Origin: Gloeotrichia echinulata CP02
GTDB taxonomy: Bacteria > Cyanobacteriota > Cyanobacteriia > Cyanobacteriales > Nostocaceae
Assembly: GCA_038087035.1 (NCBI GenBank)
Contig: CP051187.1
Location: forward strand, 5,027,001 to 5,091,000
DNA: 64,000 nt
Direction of reading: 5' to 3'
Shown here: piece by piece, positions 33,814-43,589 of the stretch
How positions within the stretch are numbered: position 1 is the stretch's first letter
Layout: every line of letters starts with the position of its first letter
Notes under the pieces: generated by a model
What the model was told of the DNA's origin: nothing
Databases searched by the model: none
What the model saw: only the letters and a program-made list of their open reading frames with translations
Position numbers and translations under genes: made by a program

Positions 33814-35154
33814 ATGAAAAAACTATTACTCTGTTTGGCTGTTGTCACATTGTCTGGATGTAATAATCTTTCTAAAAATTTAGTGGTTGATAACTGTCCA
33901 GCCAAGCCTGAAGGAATCTTAGCTGGTAGAAGAACCAGCATTATTCTAGCAAGTAATCAGCCGATAGAGTTACGCGATCGCGCTGTGAATAATGAATATA
34001 TAGGATATACTTTTCAGGCGCGGTCTGGTCAAAAACTGAGCTACAACACAGCAGACAATATTTGTATCTGGGTTTACGCACCAGATAATCAAATTCTCCC
34101 GACAAATGTTGAATCTTTACCTATTACTGGAGAATATCAACTCCAAATTGCTGCGCGTCAAAAAAGCGTTAGTAATTTTACTTTACAAGTAGGTTTAGAT
34201 GTGCCTCAGCCATCTTTTAAATCTTCTGGAAATAACTTTATTCAAGCATCTACTCAAGTTGTTGCATCTACTGTATCGCCCGAAAAAAAAGCATTGAGTG
34301 AACGTTCAAAATGGTTGAGAGATGTAGTAATAATACCTGCTGCATTAAATATCTTTACTTCTGTATTACTGGGAATTTTGGGTTATTCACAATTAAGAAG
34401 TGTCAAAGAACTTATCCAGGACCGGAGAACATATAAAGAATATGGAAATTTGAAGAAATTTTTTATTCCTAATTTCCACAATAATCCATCATCAGACCAA
34501 AAATATCAAATATTTTATTTTGGAGATGATCAAGAGCCAGAAAACCAACAATCCCAGAACCTCACAATTAAACATACATTGGTATTAAGTATTTATAAAT
34601 TAATTAGGTTTTTAGAAAAAATTTCCAATGAGGAAATCGAATTAAAACGACTTGCACCTCAAAGAAAACTAAGAAGTGAGTCTTTTAACAATGATCATAA
34701 TGTTGTTATTTTAGGGCTTAAATCAGGACTTAAAGATTATTTTAAAGATTTTTATAAGAAGCTAGAAATCAATCCTGATTTTTATAATACAAAGGAAAAT
34801 AGTTGTTCCAGTCTTGTATTAAGACTAAAAAATCCTTATAACCCTGATAAATTTATTATTGTTTTAGATGATATTTCTCAGGGATTAGGGATACTAGGAG
34901 CTACTAAATTAATAACTACTCCAGAAACAGAGCATAGCTCTGAAAGGATTTTCCAGAATATCCATAATCATTTCATTAATGCTGTCAGAGAACAGAATAA
35001 TCCTAATCTTAAATTGTATGTAAAAATTCAAGCAAATACTAGGGAAATAATATCTCCTAAAGTTATCGAAGTCAGGATAAATGAAGACGTAGAAACAAAG
35101 ATTTTGGTAAGTCCTGAACGCATAAAAGAGGCTCTGGATATAATTTGCTCCTAA
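33814..35154 (+). CDS. Lipoprotein with membrane segment and cytoplasmic-type domain
   Basis: Encodes 446 residues. A lipobox signal 'LAVVTLSGCNN' places Cys at about residue 16. Residues 25-140 form a beta domain ('YTFQARSGQKLSYN', 'CIWVYAPDNQ', 'ITGEYQLQIAARQ') shared with the lipoprotein at 42605-43531 and reminiscent of PPC-like envelope domains. A hydrophobic segment follows at about residues 169-193, then a 250-residue domain without signal. It is the first gene of the 15-gene block, and a link between envelope sensing and the cytosolic signalling proteins is plausible. Function unknown. Confidence 0.6.
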   Translation: MKKLLLCLAVVTLSGCNNLSKNLVVDNCPAKPEGILAGRRTSIILASNQPIELRDRAVNNEYIGYTFQARSGQKLSYNTADNICIWVYAPDNQILPTNVESLPITGEYQLQIAARQKSVSNFTLQVGLDVPQPSFKSSGNNFIQASTQVVASTVSPEKKALSERSKWLRDVVIIPAALNIFTSVLLGILGYSQLRSVKELIQDRRTYKEYGNLKKFFIPNFHNNPSSDQKYQIFYFGDDQEPENQQSQNLTIKHTLVLSIYKLIRFLEKISNEEIELKRLAPQRKLRSESFNNDHNVVILGLKSGLKDYFKDFYKKLEINPDFYNTKENSCSSLVLRLKNPYNPDKFIIVLDDISQGLGILGATKLITTPETEHSSERIFQNIHNHFINAVREQNNPNLKLYVKIQANTREIISPKVIEVRINEDVETKILVSPERIKEALDIICS

Positions 35155-35202
35155 TAAATGCCTAAGTGCAAAATTCAACATAATTAACAAGTATCTGAAA
35201 AA

Positions 35203-35955
35203 ATGGGAGTAATTTATATAGGCGATCGCGAAACTGGCAAAACAAGTCTAGCAATGGAATTAGCTAACCCTAGAGGCGAATATGTAAAAGTTACTAGTCC
35301 TGATTATCAACTGTTAAAAGCACTTTTATATGATGATAATGAAGGCAGAACAAAACCAACAGAGGCCGCTAAAGAAGTTGACCATCGTTATTTAGATATC
35401 CAAGTTAAATTACCTACTGGATTTAAACAGGTAACTATAGATTGGACAGATACAACCGGAGAAATTTGGAGGCAAACATGGCAGCAAAATAATCCAGACA
35501 AGTGGAACAATTTCTTGAATACTGCTCGTCTAAGTGAAGGTATATTGTTAATTTTACCTCCCTATCGGGAAATTTTAAAAGCTGGTGTAGAACCAGATAA
35601 ATTTCTGACTCAACAGCAATGGTGTAACAGATTTAATCGCTGGGTAGATTTCTTTAGGTATGAATGTCCTCAAGCCAGACATATACTGATTTGCTTAAAT
35701 AAAGCTGACTTGTTTTGTGATTTAAACCAGGAAGTATTGCGACTTGCTTATAATCCCAATAGCAGTCAAATGAATTGGCAGCAGCGTCATCATTATGTAA
35801 TTAATAGTCGGTATTTTAAACCTATTCAATCTCAAATTGCCGAAATCAATAAAAGTATTTCAGGGTTATCAGTTCGCTGTTTTATTACGAGTATTCATCA
35901 TCGTTCGTTATTGGAATTGCCTTGGATTTATCTAGGCGCATATTTAGGTAAATAG
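35203..35955 (+). CDS. Small P-loop GTPase
   Basis: Encodes 250 residues. G1 is 'IYIGDRETGKTSLAMELA' near the N-terminus, G3 'TIDWTDTTGEIWRQ' and G4 'ILICLNKADLF' (NKxD, specific for guanine). These are the hallmarks of a TRAFAC-type GTPase. It has no membrane segment. It is the first of three consecutive GTPase-like genes, 8 bp before the next. In comparative genomics, such GTPase groups next to GAP1-like and VWA proteins have been proposed as conflict systems. Confidence 0.75.
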   Translation: MGVIYIGDRETGKTSLAMELANPRGEYVKVTSPDYQLLKALLYDDNEGRTKPTEAAKEVDHRYLDIQVKLPTGFKQVTIDWTDTTGEIWRQTWQQNNPDKWNNFLNTARLSEGILLILPPYREILKAGVEPDKFLTQQQWCNRFNRWVDFFRYECPQARHILICLNKADLFCDLNQEVLRLAYNPNSSQMNWQQRHHYVINSRYFKPIQSQIAEINKSISGLSVRCFITSIHHRSLLELPWIYLGAYLGK

Positions 35956-35963
35956 GAGAAAAT

Positions 35964-36785
35964 ATGGGTAATATTCGCATTATTGGTCAGCATGGTTCTG
36001 GTAAAACAACTTATCTAGCTGCTTTAGCATATTGGCAATATAAAAATAAACAGGAAGGTAAAAAAGTAAATTTTACGATTAACCCTCTAAATGATGATAC
36101 AAAAACACTAGCAAGAAGATCTGAAGATATTATTCTACAAGGCTTGACATTACAGCCTGATGAGGTAATAGGAGGAATTGATACATTACCTTTTTATTCT
36201 TTTAAGATTGAAATTAAACCTGCTCTTGGTAAACCAGAAGAAATTATTTTAGCTGTGAGAGATTATCCAGGGGAAATTTTTGAAGAATTAGATTCAGGCA
36301 GCACTAATCCATTACATCAAGAGTTTATTGATGAATGTTTTGTGGGTGATGTGGCTGGCTGTTTGATTTTGCTGAATGAATGGAAGAGTGGAACTGATAA
36401 GTTTTATAGGCGAGTTTTAGATAGATTTACTCATTTAATGGAATCATACGGGCGAGGAAATAATTTACGACTGGCTATAGCAATGAGTAAATGTGAACGA
36501 GGTGAACTCTGGCCTGGTCGTCTAGAACCAGAAATCGATTTATTTGACCGACATTTTCCTGAAACTACAGCACTTTTAAGACAGAGAATTCCACCCAATA
36601 ATTTACAATTTTACGCCATATCAACTTTTGGTGTTCTCCGTCGTAATGATCCTCGACCGAATCGCGTTGATGAATTGGGTACTAAATTTTCATTTTTAAG
36701 AGATAAAGAAAAATGGCAACCCTATGGCGTCATTTCCCCTCTCTATTGGCTGAGTACAGGTAAGAGGATGAGATATGAAGTCTAA
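35964..36785 (+). CDS. P-loop GTPase (double-GTPase 2-like)
   Basis: Encodes 273 residues. G1 is 'IRIIGQHGSGKTTYLAALAY', the G3-like part 'VRDYPGEIFEEL' and the G4-like part 'LAIAMSKCERGELWPGR', with Lys-Cys-Glu instead of NKxD. The same variant G4 is in the next protein, so the two are paralogues. It overlaps the next gene by 11 bp. Resemblance to the Pfam DO-GTPase2 group is my recollection and should be tested. Confidence 0.72.
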   Translation: MGNIRIIGQHGSGKTTYLAALAYWQYKNKQEGKKVNFTINPLNDDTKTLARRSEDIILQGLTLQPDEVIGGIDTLPFYSFKIEIKPALGKPEEIILAVRDYPGEIFEELDSGSTNPLHQEFIDECFVGDVAGCLILLNEWKSGTDKFYRRVLDRFTHLMESYGRGNNLRLAIAMSKCERGELWPGRLEPEIDLFDRHFPETTALLRQRIPPNNLQFYAISTFGVLRRNDPRPNRVDELGTKFSFLRDKEKWQPYGVISPLYWLSTGKRMRYEV

Positions 36786-37695
36786 TTGGAATTGGTTAAC
36801 GACAAAAATAAACCAAACATCTGAGCCTCAGCAAAATAGTGCCGTACTCAGGGTAATTGGAGATAAGTCTTCTGGTAAAACCACTTATATGGCATCTTTA
36901 GCACGTTGGCCTAATGCTAATTCTAACAGTCCTGTGCAGAGTGTTATTTCTATTAATCAAGATGGACAGGAACTGATTAATATAGCGCAGAATATTCTCG
37001 AACAAGGAGCAGAATTAGAACCAACACCCTTAAATGCTGATGCTTCAGAAGTCAAAGATTATAGCCTCAGCATTACTCTTAAGGGTCAATTTTCTTGGAA
37101 AAATCCTCAAGCCAGCTTAAATTCCCAACTGGTGAGGCTGAATATTAGCTGCAAAGATTACTCAGGAGAATTTTTTAGCGACTTGGTTAACAGAACCAAT
37201 GACCCATTACTGATTGATTACTTGGAGGATTGTTTACAAGCCACAGGAATTATGTTTTTGATTGATGGTACAGCTTATCGCAAAGACGCAGAATATGCCA
37301 GTGGTCTAGATAGGTTTTTCATAAGTCTTGACCGAACTGACATGAGTGAAAAAAAGCGGCGAATTGCTTTAGTGCTGACAAAGTGTGAACAGTCAGAATT
37401 ATGGCTAAATCGACATAGACCTAAATATTTAGCATCAGCTCGTTTCCCTCAAGTTGACAGAAAGTTAAACTCTTGGATGGAAAGGGGAGGAGGAAGCTTT
37501 GACTATTTTACAACGTCAGCTTTTGGAATGTTGGGGAATCAGTATCCAGAACCCAATTCTACAGTGCTGGTTAGAGAACGTAGTGGAGTACATTCAGTTA
37601 TCAAATATCCAAAACGGTGGCGACCCTTCGGTTTAGTAGCGCCAATTTATTGGTTATGTACAGGGGAACGCCATAGGGAACTAGACAGAGATTAA
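36775..37695 (+). CDS. P-loop GTPase paralogue
   Basis: Encodes 306 residues. G1 is 'LRVIGDKSSGKTTYMASLAR', G3-like 'CKDYSGEFFSDL', G4-like 'ALVLTKCEQSELWL'. A common C-terminal motif, 'RWRPFGLVAPIYWLCTGE' versus 'KWQPYGVISPLYWLSTGK', confirms that it is a duplicate of the preceding gene. The start overlaps the preceding stop, so translation is coupled. The two may form a heterodimeric switch. Confidence 0.72.
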   Translation: MKSNWNWLTTKINQTSEPQQNSAVLRVIGDKSSGKTTYMASLARWPNANSNSPVQSVISINQDGQELINIAQNILEQGAELEPTPLNADASEVKDYSLSITLKGQFSWKNPQASLNSQLVRLNISCKDYSGEFFSDLVNRTNDPLLIDYLEDCLQATGIMFLIDGTAYRKDAEYASGLDRFFISLDRTDMSEKKRRIALVLTKCEQSELWLNRHRPKYLASARFPQVDRKLNSWMERGGGSFDYFTTSAFGMLGNQYPEPNSTVLVRERSGVHSVIKYPKRWRPFGLVAPIYWLCTGERHRELDRD

Positions 37696-37798
37696 GAACA
37701 ATATCTGTACTGAGGACTGAAGTTCTCATTTACCAAAAATATCACAATGACTAAAGTCCTGATTACAAACCGACAAAAATGAAAAAAGGAGTTATTTA

Positions 37799-40258
37799 AT
37801 GGATTCACAAATATTTGTTCAAATTCATGAATTTAGCACTGGGATTTATGTCCTGGGAGATAGAGATAAGTGGGTATCCGCTGGATTTACTGGAAAGTAT
37901 ATGAATGCCACAATTGACCAAATTCCTCATGTTGTAGATCGCTCAATTGAGAATAAGGAATTTAAAGTTGCTGAGGGTGCTTCCAGGGATCAGCCAGCAA
38001 TTATTGGTCGTGTAGTGGGAAGTGACGGATCTGCTTGGTCAGTTGTTGCTATAGTCACACGAGGTCGGGATGACTATGGGCGCAGTCCCTCTTTATATCG
38101 CTATTTTCTCTGCGAGGGGGAAGATGGATTACCAAAAATTTTAGCATGGATTAGACAGTATGAACAGCAACATCATCGGATGCCTGTTTTTAATCCTTTT
38201 GAACAAAAAAAATTGGGAGAACCAAACAGCAGTCAAGTTGTTGTTCCTATAGAAAAAGGGTTAAGTTCTGATGTTCAATCTGCTCTACAAAAACAATCTA
38301 CAGCTTGGATAATTCAGGCAGAAACATACAATCTAGAACAACTTAATCAACTAGCAACTGAAAAAGCCAAAACCAATAATCAACCAATTGCATGGGCATT
38401 TAATGTTGAAGCATTAGAAATGATGGGACGATTTCAGATTATTCAAGCTGCTAGTCCTCAAGCTTATGAACTCTTCCAAAGACTTAAAAATAGTAGCCCT
38501 AAAGCTTTACCACCAGTAGTATCAGATGAACAGGCGCTGATATCAGCAATTAAGGCTTTTATGAATAATCCTTCTGCGGTTAAACCTCAGCATGTGGAAG
38601 CGATTGCTAATGCTTTATCAAATGATAAAGTTACTGAAAAATACTGGCAACAAATTTTTGACGCACAAGGTGCTGATAGTGCTATCAAAGGAACATATAC
38701 TCCACAATTTGTGAATCTGTTGACGTTGAGAGCAATTATAATTCCAGAGACTTTACCAGAGTATTTGACTTGGTTACACAAGGGTGATAAACAGTATCAA
38801 ACGTATAGATTAGCTGATACTTGTCAAAATCAAATACGCGCTTTGTTAAAGGGAAACTCGGAATTAGCACCAAAGTTTGAAGGCAAACTAAAGGAAGGAT
38901 TTCAGGTTTTACTAAATTTGGTAATGCAGGGACAGGGAATTACTTTATTCAAACAAGGACCTTGGTATAAGTTTTCGGAGCAGTTTATTCGAGATGTAGA
39001 GTATGATTTAACTTTAATCTCCAATAACTCACAAGTAAGCTGGCAATCTTTAAGTTTCCAGCTAACTGATCAATTTTGGCAAACCCTAAGAAATGAATTA
39101 AAATTTTACTTCAATCAGCGTGATTTGAATCATTCACCGAAGGATAAATATCAACCTATAGCTAAGTTTTTTGATAATTTAGAAGAACCAATAATTGCAG
39201 CTTTTTTCTATCAATTAGGTTATGGAAAAGTTCCCAAACGTATATTTAAACAACTCCAAATTAATGATTGGGAACATGAGATATATGGAATTACAGTTAA
39301 ACGGGAAACAACTCCTGATGAACAGGTATTTGACGCATTTAAATATCTATTTAATGCAAATGTACCTTTGCCATTATTACTTATTCTGATTTTGATTAGC
39401 TTGTTCTTAGGCTCTGTTTTTCGCCCATTGAGTTTAGGGTTTAATGTTGAAGGTAATCAACCAACACCAACCTTATCGCCTACTCCTACGCCTACTCCTA
39501 CTCCTATTCCTCAGCCGAATGATATACCTGATGACAAAAAGAATACTGCACTTAGCAAGTTTGACGAAACCAATAAAGTAATTCAAGAACTTGTGAAAAA
39601 ACTACAAACTGACTTGAAATTAGAAAATAAAGACGGTGAAACAAAAATAGTGGAATCACTCAAGGATGTTCTTCAAGATAAACAACTACAATATCCAATC
39701 GGAAATCAAGCACAAAATCTAGAAAAACAAAAATGGGTGAACGCCATATATAAATACCAGTATATTTATAACAAGAATAATGCTGTTGGCTTTTTAGAAA
39801 AAGGTCAGACATATGACAAATTAAAGGAAGATATAACTAAACATATAAAAGATATGCAGGCGACTGAAATTGATCAGAAGAAGAAGGAGGACGATGCACT
39901 TAAAAGGTTTGAAGATACCAGTAAAGTAATTCAAGAACTTGTGGAACAACTAAAAACTGAGTTGAACTTACCAAACAAGGAAGGTGAAACAAAAATAGTG
40001 GTATCACTCAAGGATGTTCTTCAAGCTCCAGATCTAAAATATGCAGGCGTAATTACTCAAGAAGAAAACCAATCACAAAATCTAGAAGCAGAAAAAAGAA
40101 AATGGGTGAAAGCTATTTATAAATACCAGTATCTTGATAAGAAGAATAATGCTGTTGGCTTTTTAGAAAAAGGTCAGACATATGACAAATTAAAGCAAAA
40201 TATAACTGAACGTATAAAAAATGAAAAATGTCTACTCTGGATTATCTGTCTACCATAA
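37799..40258 (+). CDS. Large GAP1-like membrane protein with C-terminal repeats
   Basis: Encodes 819 residues. The N-terminal 150 ('DSQIFVQIHEFSTGIYVLG' and 'SLYRYFLCEGEDGLPKI') look like the N-terminal domain of GTPase-associated (GAP1) proteins, an inference. A long helical region is followed by one membrane segment (about residues 521-547, 'PLPLLLILILISLFLGSVF'), a Pro-Thr repeat linker and two copies of a 110-residue repeat with 'KVIQELVKKLQTDLKLENKD' and 'KVIQELVEQLKTELNLPNKE'. A protein that couples GTPases to an outside domain fits this layout. A GGAG ribosome site precedes it. Confidence 0.6.
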   Translation: MDSQIFVQIHEFSTGIYVLGDRDKWVSAGFTGKYMNATIDQIPHVVDRSIENKEFKVAEGASRDQPAIIGRVVGSDGSAWSVVAIVTRGRDDYGRSPSLYRYFLCEGEDGLPKILAWIRQYEQQHHRMPVFNPFEQKKLGEPNSSQVVVPIEKGLSSDVQSALQKQSTAWIIQAETYNLEQLNQLATEKAKTNNQPIAWAFNVEALEMMGRFQIIQAASPQAYELFQRLKNSSPKALPPVVSDEQALISAIKAFMNNPSAVKPQHVEAIANALSNDKVTEKYWQQIFDAQGADSAIKGTYTPQFVNLLTLRAIIIPETLPEYLTWLHKGDKQYQTYRLADTCQNQIRALLKGNSELAPKFEGKLKEGFQVLLNLVMQGQGITLFKQGPWYKFSEQFIRDVEYDLTLISNNSQVSWQSLSFQLTDQFWQTLRNELKFYFNQRDLNHSPKDKYQPIAKFFDNLEEPIIAAFFYQLGYGKVPKRIFKQLQINDWEHEIYGITVKRETTPDEQVFDAFKYLFNANVPLPLLLILILISLFLGSVFRPLSLGFNVEGNQPTPTLSPTPTPTPTPIPQPNDIPDDKKNTALSKFDETNKVIQELVKKLQTDLKLENKDGETKIVESLKDVLQDKQLQYPIGNQAQNLEKQKWVNAIYKYQYIYNKNNAVGFLEKGQTYDKLKEDITKHIKDMQATEIDQKKKEDDALKRFEDTSKVIQELVEQLKTELNLPNKEGETKIVVSLKDVLQAPDLKYAGVITQEENQSQNLEAEKRKWVKAIYKYQYLDKKNNAVGFLEKGQTYDKLKQNITERIKNEKCLLWIICLP

Positions 40259-40322
40259 CCACAAATCTAGAATTAAATTACCATAATCAATACCAGAAAT
40301 AACATGGCGGTGAAACCCAAAA

Positions 40323-41381
40323 ATGCGAACATATCTCTATATTTTAGCAGGAATAAACTCAGCGCTAATCGGCTGGAACCTAGGTCAATTCTTCCTAACA
40401 GACCTCAACTTACTCCAGCAACTTCCCGAAATAATTCTCTTCCCCTGTATAGCCATTTCCCTAGCAATTGGAATGGTAGTTACTGAAATATTTATCAGTA
40501 CTCCTACGCGACTAAAATTGAACTTGCGAATTGCAAAGCGTCCCCTGCTAATTGCTGCTGGACTGGGACTATTAGCAGGTTTAATTGCTGGTGGAATTTA
40601 TCAAATTGTGTTACTACCACAAAATCCCATAGACGAACGAATTATTAGGACAATAGGTTGGTTGATTATCGGTGGCTCCACTGGATTAGCGGAAGGGGTG
40701 ACATGGCGTTGGCGCAGTATTGAAGCTGGAGACCCAAAACGTTTTGAACAACGTCGCGATACCAGTTTCAAGGGAGGTATTATTGCCAGTTTAGCAGCAG
40801 CTTTGTTATTTGAAATCATGCGTCAAAGTATAGGTGAATTACCGCCTAATTTCAAAGGTTATGAAGACCCAATCGGTTTTATAATTTTGGGAACTCTCCT
40901 TGGTTTTGTGTTTAGCAAAACCACATCTCCTAGCTACATGGTAGCTCTCAGAGCCGGCGCTGGTTTTGAATATACTGGCCTTGATTATTCAAGCACAACA
41001 TATCCAACACTTGAACAACAGGAAGCGCAATTAAAATTTGTTGGTGAGGATGAAGACGGTCGGATAGAAGAGGGGATGTCAATTCAATTACCAGCTACAG
41101 GAAAAATCAGAATTGGTTCTGCTGATAAAGCACACATCCGCATTCCTGATTTAGCCCTCCACGTAGCAGATATAGAAATGAACCCTCGTGAAACATTTTT
41201 AATTCCCAACCCTAGAGTTTACGACACGATAGAAGTCAATGGTGAACGCTTAAGTTCTCGCAGAAAAGTTCCTTTAAAACATAATTCCGTTTTAACTTTT
41301 TACGCTCAACAGAGGGTAGCCAATGAACAACAATTATTCCGATTCGTCTACTACAATCGCTTCCTTGACCCGCAATCTTAG
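40323..41381 (+). CDS. Membrane protein with FHA-like C-terminal domain
   Basis: Encodes 352 residues. The N-terminal 200 hold several hydrophobic segments ('LLIAAGLGLLAGLIAGGIYQ', 'GTLLGFVFSKT'). The last 110 residues form an FHA-like sandwich ('GKIRIGSADKAHIRIPDLAL', 'DTIEVNGERLSSRRKVPLKH') in which the usual GRS/SRxH residues are partly replaced. FHA domains bind phosphothreonine, so a kinase-dependent contact is possible. The end overlaps the next gene by 59 bp. Confidence 0.62.
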   Translation: MRTYLYILAGINSALIGWNLGQFFLTDLNLLQQLPEIILFPCIAISLAIGMVVTEIFISTPTRLKLNLRIAKRPLLIAAGLGLLAGLIAGGIYQIVLLPQNPIDERIIRTIGWLIIGGSTGLAEGVTWRWRSIEAGDPKRFEQRRDTSFKGGIIASLAAALLFEIMRQSIGELPPNFKGYEDPIGFIILGTLLGFVFSKTTSPSYMVALRAGAGFEYTGLDYSSTTYPTLEQQEAQLKFVGEDEDGRIEEGMSIQLPATGKIRIGSADKAHIRIPDLALHVADIEMNPRETFLIPNPRVYDTIEVNGERLSSRRKVPLKHNSVLTFYAQQRVANEQQLFRFVYYNRFLDPQS

Positions 41382-42597
41382 TCTGTCTCTATTGCTAGTT
41401 ATTTCTTTGTGTAGTCCTAGCTTTGGTCAAGTCAAAAAAGCCGAAATTGTTGATAATCCCATAGTCAAAGATGACCAAGTAACTATTCGTGTCAAAGTCA
41501 AAGGTAAGGACGATAAACCTGTAATAGATTTACAGGATACTAATTTTAGCTTGTTAGTGGATCGTCAGCCTGTTAATTTTAATAGCCAAGATTGGAAAAG
41601 CGCTAAAGAAACAGTACCTCCACCAGCTTGGATTATTGTTTTGTTAGATTACAGTGGGAGCATGAGGAACCGTGATAAGCAGGGAGGGACAAAACTTCAA
41701 GGTGCTATTAATGCGATTCGAGAATTTAATCAAGCCATAGCGGAACGTGGTGGTAATACTCACATAGCAATTGTACCCTTTGGCGAGCCGGGAACTAATT
41801 GTGATGGTAATCCAGTTACCAAACAGAAACTTGATAAATTTTTCTCGGCTGGTGATGTCAAAATAAAGAACAACCTCGACTATCTTGCTAATCAAATACC
41901 TTGTGCATCTACTAACATTTATCAACCTCTAACCAAAGCTATCCGCTTTTTGGGTGATACCACAGATCAACGTTTTTATGTAGAAAAAAACTCTAATCAA
42001 CCGCAACCAAGATTATCTGTAATTCTCTTGTCTGATGGTTATCACAATAAACCAAATGAAGCCGAAGATTTTGAGCAACTGATTGATTTATTAAAGCGAA
42101 ATCCGCAAATAGTTGTTCATACTTTGGGTTATGGCTTAACCCCAGAACAACTAGGAAGAAAATATGCTCTTAACCGACCTGCTAAACGTTCAGACATCGG
42201 TCAAGGATTAGGTACAGTCCCAGAAGATGAATTTGTTGACCGCGAACGTTTAGCAGCAATTGCTAACGCTAGTGGTGGTATTGCTGCATTTTCTCCTGAT
42301 GCTAAAGCAGTTACAGAAAAGTTAAATATTTTTCTAGATGCTCTACTGGGTGAATATGAAATCACCTACACCGAACCAAATCCGAGACGGTATTCTGTAC
42401 ACAATGTTAGTGTCAAAGTCGATTCCAAAGTGATATCAGATGAAAAGCCTTATAGAATGGGTGGCTTTGGAAATTCTTTACCATTACAAGTGCGAATAGT
42501 AATGCTATTGCTTGTATTTATCGCCTTAGTAGGTGGTGGGTTTATTCCCTTCTCCATTTGGGCTGATAAACTCAAACGCGAAGCTGAGGAGGGATAA
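41323..42597 (+). CDS. Secreted, membrane-anchored VWA-domain protein
   Basis: Encodes 424 residues. A signal-like 'LSLSLLLVISLCSPSFGQ' is followed by a beta domain and a VWA domain with the MIDAS motif 'WIIVLLDYSGSMRN' (DxSxS) at about residue 106, plus 'SVILLSDGYHNKPNE'. A C-terminal membrane segment is at about 388-412. It overlaps the FHA-like gene by 59 bp. VWA domains bind metal-coordinated ligands; here it would face the envelope side. Confidence 0.75.
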   Translation: MNNNYSDSSTTIASLTRNLSLSLLLVISLCSPSFGQVKKAEIVDNPIVKDDQVTIRVKVKGKDDKPVIDLQDTNFSLLVDRQPVNFNSQDWKSAKETVPPPAWIIVLLDYSGSMRNRDKQGGTKLQGAINAIREFNQAIAERGGNTHIAIVPFGEPGTNCDGNPVTKQKLDKFFSAGDVKIKNNLDYLANQIPCASTNIYQPLTKAIRFLGDTTDQRFYVEKNSNQPQPRLSVILLSDGYHNKPNEAEDFEQLIDLLKRNPQIVVHTLGYGLTPEQLGRKYALNRPAKRSDIGQGLGTVPEDEFVDRERLAAIANASGGIAAFSPDAKAVTEKLNIFLDALLGEYEITYTEPNPRRYSVHNVSVKVDSKVISDEKPYRMGGFGNSLPLQVRIVMLLLVFIALVGGGFIPFSIWADKLKREAEEG

Positions 42598-42604
42598 TTT
42601 ACCA

Positions 42605-43531
42605 ATGTTTACACCCTGGGAATTTACCAAAACAATAGCAAAAACAACAGGGCTATACTGGTTAATAGTTTTCAGCGTTTATGGGTGTAATTCTTCGGAA
42701 AAAATCACAAATAATGTCAAGATACCAGTAAATAAATGCCCAGAAAAACCTGAAGAAGCACTTACCAGCAATAACGTTAAATCTATTTCATTGACTGGTC
42801 AAACTGTTAAACAATCTGGCGTAGTGAGTCCTGGTAAAAATGTGGGATACATCTTTGAAGCTGAGTCTGGTCAAAAATTGAGTTACCAAACCAAGGAGGA
42901 TATTTGTATTTGGGTATATACTCCCGATAGTCAATTACTTGATACTAGTAAAGTTTTACCTGTCACAGGAAAATACACCATTCAATTATCTAGTCGTCAA
43001 GGTACTACCACCTTTGAATTAGAAATCGGATTAGATATTTCTCAATCACCTACACCTACTCTTTCACCTACTTCTTCACCTACTCCTACACCTACTCCTA
43101 CACCTACTTCTTCCCCTACTTCTTCACCGACTTCTTCATCATTGTCCCAAAAGCAAGCAGTTGAAATAGTTCAAAACTGGTTAAATACCAAACATAAAAT
43201 ATTTGGTAAGGATTTGAATACCAGTTTAATTAATGAACTAGTCACGGGAAATTTTCATTATAATTTGACAAATTCTGACGGATCGATTGCTTGGCTTCGC
43301 AATAATAATGCCTACTATACCTATAATTACTCTCGAATTAAAAAGGTTATTTCATTTTTTGATGACCAAGATAAACCAGCACTCACTGTCAGCATTGAAG
43401 AAGAGCTTTATCTTCATACACCTACAGGAATTGATCAGGATAGTTCTGGTGCATACAAAGCAGATTATACCTATTATTTTCAAAAAGATAATGGCGTATG
43501 GAAGATTTCTAATTCTCAAAAAGCAAATTAA
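42605..43531 (+). CDS. Lipoprotein with ARC6-IMS-like C-terminal domain
   Basis: The start at 42605 is chosen because GAGGAGGG lies 13 bp upstream and the earlier in-frame ATG is inside the preceding gene. 308 residues. The lipobox is 'LIVFSVYGCNSSEK'. The beta domain 'GYIFEAESGQKLSYQTKED' is shared with the 33814 protein. A Pro-Thr-Ser repeat linker leads to 'KQAVEIVQNWLNTKHKIFG', then 'YTYYFQKDNGVWKISNSQ', the pattern of the cyanobacterial ARC6-IMS/DUF4101 domain. The role is probably interaction outside the membrane. Confidence 0.65.
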   Translation: MFTPWEFTKTIAKTTGLYWLIVFSVYGCNSSEKITNNVKIPVNKCPEKPEEALTSNNVKSISLTGQTVKQSGVVSPGKNVGYIFEAESGQKLSYQTKEDICIWVYTPDSQLLDTSKVLPVTGKYTIQLSSRQGTTTFELEIGLDISQSPTPTLSPTSSPTPTPTPTPTSSPTSSPTSSSLSQKQAVEIVQNWLNTKHKIFGKDLNTSLINELVTGNFHYNLTNSDGSIAWLRNNNAYYTYNYSRIKKVISFFDDQDKPALTVSIEEELYLHTPTGIDQDSSGAYKADYTYYFQKDNGVWKISNSQKAN

Positions 43532-43589
43532 TCCAGGTAAATTAACTGAAAACTACCAAGCATAAACAAGTAATGGAGATAATGATATA

